In this document: piece after piece, positions 11,460 through 18,275 of the stretch | How positions within the stretch are numbered: position 1 is the stretch's first letter | Layout: the number at the start of each line of letters is the position of its first letter | Assembly: GCF_014640335.1 (NCBI RefSeq) | Contig: NZ_BMGT01000001.1 | Span: 372,001-436,000, forward strand | Direction of reading: 5' to 3' | Length of the DNA stretch: 64,000 bases | Source of the DNA: Edaphobacter dinghuensis | GTDB taxonomy: Bacteria; Acidobacteriota; Terriglobia; Terriglobales; Acidobacteriaceae | The notes under the pieces: generated by a model | The model's database searches: none | Seen by the model: the letters and a program-made list of their open reading frames with translations, nothing else | Told to the model about the DNA's origin: nothing | Made by a program: the position numbers and the translations under genes

Positions 11460-12329
11460 CTATCTGCGCTGACGGAACTTGTTGGCCAGGGCAAACTCGT
11501 CGCGCAGCTCCGGCGTGCGGAGGTTTTCACGGACATGGGCCAGCCGCTGCTCCAGGGCGAATAGCGTGTCCGCAATCGGGCCGGTGTTGGTCATGGCAAC
11601 ATCGCGCCACATGCTGTAGGGGCTGGCTCCGAGACGCGTGGTCTCGCGCAATGCCCGGCCGCCGATCGCACCGATCTCGGGAGCGTCGCCGAACTTGTCT
11701 TCGAGCAGAGCGGCCAGCGCGGTCGATAGCATCTGAGGCAGATGGCTGACCCAAGCGCAAAGCTCGTCGTGACGCGCGGCATCCATATCCAGCGTGCGTG
11801 CGCCGAAGAAGCCGACCCAGTTGCGCCACTCCGTTTCTATCGGGGTAGGTTCAGATGCGGCTGGGGTAAAAAGCCACATGGCGTTATCAAAGAGAGCAGC
11901 TTCGGCCAGCATGGCTCCGCCGGATTCTTTGCCAGCCATCGGATGGCCCGGTAAAAACCTCGCCGCATCGGGGGCAGTAAACAGCGTCTTTCCTAGTTCG
12001 GTGATCTCGAGCTTGGTGCTGCCCACATCTGTAATCAGTTGCCCGGAGCGGGTGACCGAGGCGAGGCGCTGCATCCAGTCCTTGACTGCCAGTACCGGCA
12101 CGGCGAGCACGATCACATTCGCTTTGCGCGCCAACTCCAGTGCGTCCTCGGCCGTAGCAGCGGCAGCGTCGATGGCACCCATCTGCACTGCCGCCGTCCG
12201 CTCCAGCGAACTTCCATCCCACCCGTCGATCCGTCCGGCAAACCCCGCCGACCGCAGCGCAAGACCGGTCGAAGCACCGATCAGCCCTGTACCGATGATG
12301 AGAACGCGTTCCATTGCTCCGACATGCAT
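11460..12329 (-). CDS. tyrA: Prephenate dehydrogenase
   Basis: This 289-residue enzyme oxidatively decarboxylates prephenate to 4-hydroxyphenylpyruvate, the tyrosine precursor. The Rossmann NAD(P) loop is VLIIGTGLIGAST near the N-terminus. The conserved DVGSTK, FLPGHPMAGKESGG and SHLPQMLSTALA segments are typical of TyrA. The first ATG (12329) lies two bases after the stop of the DAHP synthase gene, so the two are probably co-translated. An in-frame ATG five codons later (MERVLIIG, 12314) is an alternative start. It has no chorismate mutase domain; that activity is encoded separately at 13416-13679. Confidence 0.94.
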   Translation of the reverse strand: MHVGAMERVLIIGTGLIGASTGLALRSAGFAGRIDGWDGSSLERTAAVQMGAIDAAAATAEDALELARKANVIVLAVPVLAVKDWMQRLASVTRSGQLITDVGSTKLEITELGKTLFTAPDAARFLPGHPMAGKESGGAMLAEAALFDNAMWLFTPAASEPTPIETEWRNWVGFFGARTLDMDAARHDELCAWVSHLPQMLSTALAALLEDKFGDAPEIGAIGGRALRETTRLGASPYSMWRDVAMTNTGPIADTLFALEQRLAHVRENLRTPELRDEFALANKFRQRR

Positions 12330-12331
12330 AG

Positions 12332-13351
12332 CTAAGCGATCTTACGCCCGACGACCGGTGCAAGCTGCCGCAATTGTGCCACCAGCTTCTCCAACTGCTC
12401 AGGGTAGAGGCTCTGCGCGCCGTCGCTCATGGCCTTATCCGGATTGGGATGCATCTCCATCAGCAGGCCATCGGCCCCGGCAGCGACACTGGCCAGCGCC
12501 ATGGACGGTACCAGGTCGCGGATGCCGACGCCGTGCGAGGGATCGCCGAAGACGGGCAGGTGAGTCAACTTCTTGAGGACGGGGATTGCCGAGATGTCCA
12601 TCGTGTTACGGGTGTAGGTCTCGTAGGTGCGGATGCCGCGCTCGCAGAGAATGAGGTCGTAGTTGCCTCCGGAGAGAATGTACTCCGCACTGAGCAGAAC
12701 CTCTTCGATGGTGGCAGCGATGCCGCGCTTCAGCAGGCAGGGCTTGCGGACGTGGCCCAGCTCGCGGAGCAGGTTGAAGTTCTGCATGTTGCGCGCGCCG
12801 ATCTGGAAGCAGTCGATGTAGGGCAGCATGACTTCGATCTGCGAGATCTCCATAACCTCGGTGATGACGAGAAGGCCGGTCTCGTCGGCGACCTCACGGA
12901 GCAGCTTCAAGCCTTCGACGCCCATACCCTGGAAGCTGTACGGCGAGCTGCGAGGCTTGTAGGCGCCGCCGCGCAGGAACTTCGCGCCCGCTGCCTTCAC
13001 TTGCTTCGCGCTCAGCAGAATCTGTTCGCGTGATTCGACCGAGCAGGGGCCGGACATGATGACGACCTCTTCGCCGCCGACCACAACGCCATTGGGGAAC
13101 TTGATCTTCGTGCCTTCGGGACGGAAGTTGCGGCCCGCCAGCTTGTAGGGCGAGGAGATGCGGTAGGCATCGTGGACACCGTCCAATACCTTGAACTCGG
13201 CGACATCAAAGTGCTCGGGCGTTCCTACGCCGGCCAGAATCGTCTGGGCTGCGCCGGTGGTGCGGTGAACGTTGAAGCCGAGCTCGACCATCCGCTCGAT
13301 CACGCGTTGGATATCTTCCTCTGTTGCATGGTCCTGCATCGCTACGATCAT
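12332..13351 (-). CDS. aroF: 3-deoxy-7-phosphoheptulonate synthase (DAHP synthase)
   Basis: DAHP synthase condenses phosphoenolpyruvate and erythrose 4-phosphate, the committed step of the shikimate pathway. The 339-residue protein has the short N-terminal ferredoxin-like regulatory domain (residues 1-70) found in Thermotoga-type enzymes. The TIM barrel follows, with SGPCSVES, KFLRGGAYKPRSSPYSFQG, QIGARNMQNF, LLKRG, LCERGIRTYE and PVFGDPSHG. The N-terminal domain suggests feedback control by an aromatic amino acid, as known for this type. It lies 64 bases after the chorismate mutase gene and two bases before tyrA, in an aromatic biosynthesis cluster. Confidence 0.95.
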   Translation of the reverse strand: MIVAMQDHATEEDIQRVIERMVELGFNVHRTTGAAQTILAGVGTPEHFDVAEFKVLDGVHDAYRISSPYKLAGRNFRPEGTKIKFPNGVVVGGEEVVIMSGPCSVESREQILLSAKQVKAAGAKFLRGGAYKPRSSPYSFQGMGVEGLKLLREVADETGLLVITEVMEISQIEVMLPYIDCFQIGARNMQNFNLLRELGHVRKPCLLKRGIAATIEEVLLSAEYILSGGNYDLILCERGIRTYETYTRNTMDISAIPVLKKLTHLPVFGDPSHGVGIRDLVPSMALASVAAGADGLLMEMHPNPDKAMSDGAQSLYPEQLEKLVAQLRQLAPVVGRKIA

Positions 13352-13415
13352 TGTCTTCGCTTCGCTCTCTATCAGATCACTGAAATGTTGTGGTTCTGTA
13401 ACTGAATCCGGCGCT

Positions 13416-13679
13416 TTACTGGTCTCGCCGCTGCAAGGTTCGCATCACGTCGATGATGCGCTCGTAGACGTGCTGAATCTCGGCGTCCGCCAATGGACCG
13501 GGGTTGGCAGCGCGAACGTGGTCGAAGACATTCTGCTCACGCTTCGGCTCGTAGACCGGCAGGTCTGCAGTCTTCTTGAGCTCGCCGATGGCCTTGGCAG
13601 CCTCGGCACGCTGGCTGATGAGACGAACAATCTGTTCATCCAGTTCGTCGATCTTTTTTCGCCAGTCGGAGATATCCAT
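13416..13679 (-). CDS. Chorismate mutase, AroQ class
   Basis: This 87-residue all-helical protein converts chorismate to prephenate. Features of the AroQ fold are WRKKIDELDEQIVRLISQRAE, with the Arg and Lys expected in the active site, and the later YEPKREQNVF and IIDVMRTLQRR segments. The size matches a free-standing mutase. It lies between trpA (130 bases upstream) and the DAHP synthase gene. The perfect palindrome ACGTTGCAACGT (13691-13702) is just upstream of its ATG. Together with DAHP synthase and TyrA it would commit flux to tyrosine and phenylalanine. Confidence 0.93.
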   Translation of the reverse strand: MDISDWRKKIDELDEQIVRLISQRAEAAKAIGELKKTADLPVYEPKREQNVFDHVRAANPGPLADAEIQHVYERIIDVMRTLQRRDQ

Positions 13680-13690
13680 GCATCAGCCTC

Positions 13691-13702
13691 ACGTTGCAAC
13701 GT
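13691..13702. promoter_or_regulatory. Perfect 12-base palindrome before the chorismate mutase gene
   Basis: ACGTTGCAACGT sits 11 bases ahead of the chorismate mutase ATG, inside the 130-base gap after trpA. It could be a regulator site for an internal promoter, or chance. No -35/-10 pair is convincing here. Confidence 0.25.
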
Positions 13703-13809
13703 TATGTGCCCGGCATTTGCTGGCGTCATTCGCTGCGGGGAATTGGTGTACGCACCATGATAAACGGGGGTGTTTGTTCGGATTGATTTCACTGCGCTCC
13801 CGATCTTCA

Positions 13810-14568
13810 TCACCGTAACCTCGCGATAAATTGACCGACCGCCGCGGGAGCTTCGGCCGGAGTGCTTTTTTCAATCAGAGCCACCAATGCGCTGCCGATG
13901 ATGGCTGCGTCAGCAAACTCGCCGACGGCCTTGACGTGTTCGGCGTTCGAGATGCCGAAGCCTACGGCAATCGGCAGTTTGGTGAACTTTCGCAGGCGGG
14001 AGACCAGCTCTGCTGCATCACCTGCGATTGTCTGCTGCGTCCCGGTAATGCCGACGCGGGAGATCGCGTAGACGAATCCTTCGGAGGCATTTGCGATTGC
14101 CTTCAGGCGAGCATCAGGACTGGTGGGCGCGGCCAAAAATACCGGGGCCAGCTTGTGCGCGTGCATCGCCTCCAGATATTCGCCTGCCTCTTCGACGATC
14201 ATGTCGGTGAGAAGAACACCGTCCGCGCCTGCTTCGGCTGCCTTCGAGCAGAAGGTCTTCATCCCCATGCGCACGACCGGATTGAGATAGGAGAACAACA
14301 CCAGACCCGCTGCTGGACGCGCTGCGCGGAGTTCTTTTGCTAATCCCAGCACATCGGTCAGTGTGGTTCCAAGTGCGACAGAGCGTTCGCTGGCGCGCTG
14401 AATCACCGGGCCATCGGCCAGAGGATCGCTGAATGGAACGCCCAGCTCGATGACGTCTGCACCGTTATCAATCGCTGCCAGAGCGATGTCGCGGGTTGTG
14501 GCGAGGTCAGGATCGCCTGCTGTCAGATACGCAACGATCCCTGGCTTCTTCTTAAACTCGATCGGCAT
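13810..14568 (-). CDS. trpA: Tryptophan synthase alpha subunit
   Basis: TrpA cleaves indole-3-glycerol phosphate to indole and glyceraldehyde 3-phosphate, passing indole to TrpB through a tunnel. The 252-residue TIM barrel shows YLTAGDPD, the catalytic glutamate in [16 protein letters not shown], and the aspartate in [13 protein letters not shown]. The phosphate-binding [10 protein letters not shown] lies near the C-terminus. Its ATG lies inside the end of trpB (17-base overlap), so translation is coupled, as expected for the 1:1 complex. Confidence 0.97.
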   Translation of the reverse strand: MPIEFKKKPGIVAYLTAGDPDLATTRDIALAAIDNGADVIELGVPFSDPLADGPVIQRASERSVALGTTLTDVLGLAKELRAARPAAGLVLFSYLNPVVRMGMKTFCSKAAEAGADGVLLTDMIVEEAGEYLEAMHAHKLAPVFLAAPTSPDARLKAIANASEGFVYAISRVGITGTQQTIAGDAAELVSRLRKFTKLPIAVGFGISNAEHVKAVGEFADAAIIGSALVALIEKSTPAEAPAAVGQFIARLR

Positions 14569-15796
14569 TCGCCACTGCTCCCTTCAGATCCAATTCCTTT
14601 GACAGAATCCCCATGTCCTTATCGCCTCGACCGGAGAGGTTCACCATCAGCACATCCGTCTTCGCCATCGTCGGAGCCAGACGGATCGCTTCGGCTACGG
14701 CGTGGGCGCTTTCGAGCGCGGGAAGAATTCCTTCTGTTCGCGCGAGTGTCACCGTGGCCTTCAATGCAGCATCGTCTGAGCAGGAGACGTAGCTTGCGCG
14801 GCCGGAGTCATGCAGCATGGCGTGCTCCGGGCCTACGCTGGCGTAGTCCAGACCGGCGCTTACGCTGTGCGTCAGCGATATCTGTCCAGCGTCGTCCTGC
14901 AGAACGTAGCTGTAGGTTCCCTGTAGAACCCCCGGGACACCGCCGCCAACCTTCTGGAAGCGTGCTGCATGCTGCCCGAGCGCGGTGCCGCGTCCACCTG
15001 CTTCGACGCCGATGAGTTCGACATTGGCATCGGGAATAAATTCGTAGAAAGCGCCGATTGCGTTGGAGCCGCCGCCTACGCAGGCGACGATTGCGGTGGG
15101 CAGCTTGCCCTCCTGTTCGAGAATCTGCGCCTTGGCTTCAAGGCTGATGACGCGATGGAAGTCGCGCACCATGGTTGGGTAAGGATGCGCTCCCAGAGCG
15201 CTGCCGAGGATGTAATAGGTAGTGCGGACGTTGGTGACCCAGTCGCGCATCGCCTCGGAGATAGCGTCCTTCAGCGTGGCAGAGCCTGCGGAGACTCCGC
15301 GCACCTCAGCTCCTAGCAGGCGCATGCGGTAGACGTTCAGCTCCTGCCGGCGCATGTCCTCTTCGCCCATGTAGATGACGCATTCGAGGCCGAAGAGAGC
15401 GCATATCGTGGCCGTCGCTACGCCGTGCTGGCCTGCACCAGTCTCGGCAATGATGCGCTGCTTGCCCATGCGTCGAGCGAGCAGTCCCTGGCCGAGGGCG
15501 TTGTTGATCTTGTGTGCGCCGGTGTGGAGCAGGTCTTCGCGCTTCAGGTAGATCTTTGCGCCGCCCAGTTGCTCGGTCAGGCGCTTGGCAAAGTAGAGAG
15601 GCGTGGGACGGCCGCAGTAGTTGTGCAGCAGATCGCTGAGCTCCGCCTGAAAGGTGGGATCGTCCTTGGCCTGCGCATAGGCCGCTTCCAGCTCTTCGAG
15701 CGCGGCCATCAGCGTCTCCGGCACATAGCGGCCGCCGTATATTCCAAACCGTCCTGCTACAGACTTCGGCAAATTCGTTGTGGGTGCTGCACTCAT
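14552..15796 (-). CDS. trpB: Tryptophan synthase beta subunit
   Basis: TrpB condenses indole with serine to tryptophan using PLP. The 414-residue protein carries the PLP lysine K96 in [13 protein letters not shown], the glycine-rich [13 protein letters not shown] phosphate loop and the [10 protein letters not shown] motif. It is the TrpB1 type that pairs with TrpA. The ATG at 15796 has a GGGAGAG ribosome-binding site eight bases upstream. An intrinsic terminator with six T residues ends about 21 bases before the start codon, preceded by a Trp-containing leader frame. Expression is therefore likely set by attenuation. Confidence 0.97.
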   Translation of the reverse strand: MSAAPTTNLPKSVAGRFGIYGGRYVPETLMAALEELEAAYAQAKDDPTFQAELSDLLHNYCGRPTPLYFAKRLTEQLGGAKIYLKREDLLHTGAHKINNALGQGLLARRMGKQRIIAETGAGQHGVATATICALFGLECVIYMGEEDMRRQELNVYRMRLLGAEVRGVSAGSATLKDAISEAMRDWVTNVRTTYYILGSALGAHPYPTMVRDFHRVISLEAKAQILEQEGKLPTAIVACVGGGSNAIGAFYEFIPDANVELIGVEAGGRGTALGQHAARFQKVGGGVPGVLQGTYSYVLQDDAGQISLTHSVSAGLDYASVGPEHAMLHDSGRASYVSCSDDAALKATVTLARTEGILPALESAHAVAEAIRLAPTMAKTDVLMVNLSGRGDKDMGILSKELDLKGAVANADRV

Positions 15797-15817
15797 CAGC
15801 TTCTCTCCCTGCTACGC

Positions 15818-15848
15818 AAAAAAGCCGCGACTCGTAAGGGTCGCGGCT
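15818..15848 (-). terminator. Attenuator terminator (arms 3:4) upstream of trpB
   Basis: On the minus strand AGCCGCGAC (15848-15840) pairs with GTCGCGGCT (15831-15823) around an 8-base loop, followed at once by TTTTTT (to 15818). It is an intrinsic terminator between a leader reading frame and the trpB ribosome-binding site. The 5' arm can instead pair with GGTAGCGGCATCG (15917-15905), forming an antiterminator with 11 pairs, one mismatch and one bulge. Confidence 0.82.
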
Positions 15849-15895
15849 CGTGTGGATATCGAATCAACTGAACTCTACAGATGTGTCAGATGATG

Positions 15896-15967
15896 CTACT
15901 CCGCCGATGCCGCTACCGTGTGCCAGTAGCGGAAGGTAAACCAAAATCGGCTGGAAAAGGTCGTCAT
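15896..15967 (-). CDS. trpL: Putative Trp leader peptide (23 codons, two Trp codons)
   Basis: The frame starts ATG ACG ACC and ends TAG, 48 bases before the terminator stem. Translated, it is very aromatic, with the segment RFWFTFRYWH carrying Trp at positions 9 and 15. CCGCTAC (15932-15926) pairs with GTAGCGG (15916-15910), forming a pause hairpin inside the reading frame with Trp15 in its loop. A ribosome stalled at Trp9 would cover the first arm and free the second arm for antitermination. A ribosome stalled at Trp15 would partly cover the second arm, so Trp9 is the better-placed sensor. There is no ribosome-binding site, and the predicted transcript begins about three bases before the ATG, so initiation may be nearly leaderless. 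Confidence 0.72.
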   Translation of the reverse strand: MTTFSSRFWFTFRYWHTVAASAE

Positions 15968-15977
15968 CTTGATTTCA

Positions 15978-16006
15978 AAGATACATGGATTGCGGTGCGG
16001 GTGCAA
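15978..16006 (-). promoter_or_regulatory. Sigma70-type promoter of the trp leader
   Basis: On the minus strand TTGCAC (16006-16001), a 17-base spacer and TATCTT (15983-15978) form a good promoter. Transcription would start near 15970, only about three bases before the leader ATG. It lies in the gap after the gene at 16032-16871. Confidence 0.65.
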
Positions 16007-16031
16007 CATTCCGCTCTTACTTCAGAAAAAA

Positions 16032-16871
16032 TCAATCGACAGGAGATTGTCTTCCCCAACTGAAGTGCCGCCCGATAATCCCTTTCACAATCAGATGGTC
16101 TGTGCCCGCTGTTGGCCCTACTCCAACGCCGAAGTTGATCTCCCACTTCGGCGAGACGTTCAGGTCTGTGACGGCAAAGATCTGCTGTTGCTGGTCATGC
16201 AGCGAGTCGAACGCGCCCAGTCTTCCGTAGTCAGCGTAGTACTCCACGCCACCGCTGATCTGCTTGGTGAAGTCGTATCCAACTTTCACTCCGGGCGAAA
16301 ATCCGAGACCCTGCTTCACATCCGGCCCATGCCACGTGCGTTCGAGCGCCGGGTTCACGGCGAAGTACCAGCGTCCAATCGCCTTATCCACGATAGGCCG
16401 AATTTCCCAAGTCCACGTATCCGGCGAATAGACCGCTCGTTGATAGCCGACCTCGGTCGAGAGGCTCACACCGACAGGCCAGTGCCACGAGTCGGGCACA
16501 CGCACACGCGGCCTGATATGGTCGCCCACCCACTGCACACCGTGGCCGTCCTGCCAGCTTGTAAAGACATAGAAACCGACCTCCGACCAACTCGTCAACC
16601 CCTGCGTAATCTCAAGGGTCTCGTGCTGCTGGTGGTTCGTCGGATACACGCCATCGACGATATATTTTTGTCCCTCAGGGGTGAAGTTCGAGTGCAACTC
16701 TACCATCGTGCTCTTTGGCGCGACGGTGTCCGCCCCGTAGACCTGAATCTCGTAGTTTCCCTGCGCCCGCGCAGAGATCGCGCAGCAGACAAGCGCGGCA
16801 ATTGACAACGCAATACGCATCGTCTTTGGATGACGACGAAATAATCCCAGGTTCGCTAAGAATTCACGCAT
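16032..16871 (-). CDS. Putative outer-membrane beta-barrel protein, unknown function
   Basis: The frame begins with an ATG overlapping the stop of the multicopper oxidase gene by eight bases, so the two are coupled. A classical signal peptide begins at an internal Met (MRIALSIAALVCCAISARAQ, 16820), an alternative start. The mature part of about 240 residues alternates polar and aromatic residues, as in beta-strands (GVKVGYDFTKQISGGVEYYA, WEINFGVGVG), and closes with GIIGRHF. This suggests an outer-membrane barrel of a type often annotated only as hypothetical or transporter. Coupling to a copper enzyme hints at metal handling, but nothing in the protein proves it. Confidence 0.7.
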   Translation of the reverse strand: MREFLANLGLFRRHPKTMRIALSIAALVCCAISARAQGNYEIQVYGADTVAPKSTMVELHSNFTPEGQKYIVDGVYPTNHQQHETLEITQGLTSWSEVGFYVFTSWQDGHGVQWVGDHIRPRVRVPDSWHWPVGVSLSTEVGYQRAVYSPDTWTWEIRPIVDKAIGRWYFAVNPALERTWHGPDVKQGLGFSPGVKVGYDFTKQISGGVEYYADYGRLGAFDSLHDQQQQIFAVTDLNVSPKWEINFGVGVGPTAGTDHLIVKGIIGRHFSWGRQSPVD

Positions 16872-18225
16872 ATCGAAAGAGCATCATAAAACCCATATCC
16901 ATGTGGTTCTGCTGGTGGCAGTGAAAGAGCGTCAGGCCCGGATTGTCCGCCGTGAATTCAACTTCAGCCTGTGTCCCTGCTGTAACCAGAACCGTGTCCT
17001 TGAGAATGCCGCTGGTGTCGCGGCCTGCCATCTTCTTCAACTCGAACGTATGCCGATGCAGATGCACCGGATGATCATCCTGACTTTTGTTGATAAACAT
17101 CAGCCGATATCGTTGGCCTCGCGTCAGCGCCACGGTGTCGGTCTTTGGATACGACTTTCCATTAATCATCCACTCGTCCATCGCACCGTGTCCGGCAAAC
17201 TTCGATTGAAAGACCAACGGGACTTCGATGGCCTTGCTCTCTGCTGCCGAAGCGTCACTCGCTGCGCCAAACTGCAGATAATCCCAGACCAGTTTCTCGG
17301 GCTGCTGCCACTGCGGTTTGCCGCTACTGCCCGCGTACTCCACCACAATGCCCATTCCCGCAGCCATGACATGCTTGCGCACCTCGCCCAGCACCCACAC
17401 TCCGGGGCGGTCCATCTCCACCTCAACACAGACGCGTTCCGCCGGAGAGAGACGGAGCATCGGCACCACCTTCGGCTGCGGCACCTTGTTCCCATCGAGC
17501 GCTACAACACGTAGCTGATGTCCCGCGAACGCCAGCCAGTGCGGCTCGGTCGCGCTGCTATTCAAGACGTGCAGCAGCACGCGCTGACCCTGCTTCACGC
17601 GCAATGGCTCTCCGAAACCGAGCGTGCGGCCGTTGATCGTCGAAACGTCGTAGGCGGGATTCATTGAGCCGTCGCCGCTGCCTTCGAGGTTCGCGCCAAA
17701 GTCATGCAGTGCCAGAAAAAACTCCTGATCATAGCGGGCAGCGTTCTCTCGCGGCTCGATCATCAGAAAGCCCTCCTGTCCGGTGTAGAGCCCCTTCTTG
17801 AAGTCGCCTCCGGCAAAGGTGTGCGTGTGATACCAGCGAAACCCCGCGGGGCGCGGCGTATAGGTATAACGTGCCTTGCTACCGGGAGGCACAGCCGGCG
17901 TTCCCTCTTCCATCGCGCCATCCACATCGGAGGGAAGGAACAGGCCATGCCAGTGCACTACCTCCTCGTTGCCGCTGTGATTTGCAACATCGATAGTTAC
18001 CGGCACGCCTTCTTTCAGCCGCAGCAGCGGCCCCGGAACCTGTTGGTTGTAGGCAATGGTCTTGATAAAACGTCGCGGCGCAACCTCAAGCGAGTATGGA
18101 GCGATATCGATCGTATAGTCGGCATCCGCAAGGGCAGACGCGACACCGGGAAACACCGCAGCCCCGGCGGCCATCGTCGAACACTGAAGCAAACGACGTC
18201 GAGTAACCACACCCCATGCTAACAA
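16864..18225 (-). CDS. Tat-exported multicopper oxidase
   Basis: The protein of about 453 residues has a twin-arginine signal (TRRRLLQCS, then a hydrophobic stretch) and three cupredoxin domains. All copper motifs are visible: HWHG near 92, HTH near 137, HPVHLHRH near 395 and HCHQQNHMDMGF at 435-446. The position of the axial type 1 copper ligand (446) is Phe, as in high-potential members. Multicopper oxidases couple four one-electron oxidations to oxygen reduction. Members with this layout oxidise Cu(I), phenolics or bilirubin; a Met-rich segment as in CueO is absent. The first codon read is TTG; a GTG five codons later (18210) is an alternative start. Confidence 0.9.
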   Translation of the reverse strand: MLAWGVVTRRRLLQCSTMAAGAAVFPGVASALADADYTIDIAPYSLEVAPRRFIKTIAYNQQVPGPLLRLKEGVPVTIDVANHSGNEEVVHWHGLFLPSDVDGAMEEGTPAVPPGSKARYTYTPRPAGFRWYHTHTFAGGDFKKGLYTGQEGFLMIEPRENAARYDQEFFLALHDFGANLEGSGDGSMNPAYDVSTINGRTLGFGEPLRVKQGQRVLLHVLNSSATEPHWLAFAGHQLRVVALDGNKVPQPKVVPMLRLSPAERVCVEVEMDRPGVWVLGEVRKHVMAAGMGIVVEYAGSSGKPQWQQPEKLVWDYLQFGAASDASAAESKAIEVPLVFQSKFAGHGAMDEWMINGKSYPKTDTVALTRGQRYRLMFINKSQDDHPVHLHRHTFELKKMAGRDTSGILKDTVLVTAGTQAEVEFTADNPGLTLFHCHQQNHMDMGFMMLFRYA

Positions 18226-18275
18226 CGATTGCTTAACCGCAACTTAAGAAAGCACATGGGCACAGGCGCTTCTTG

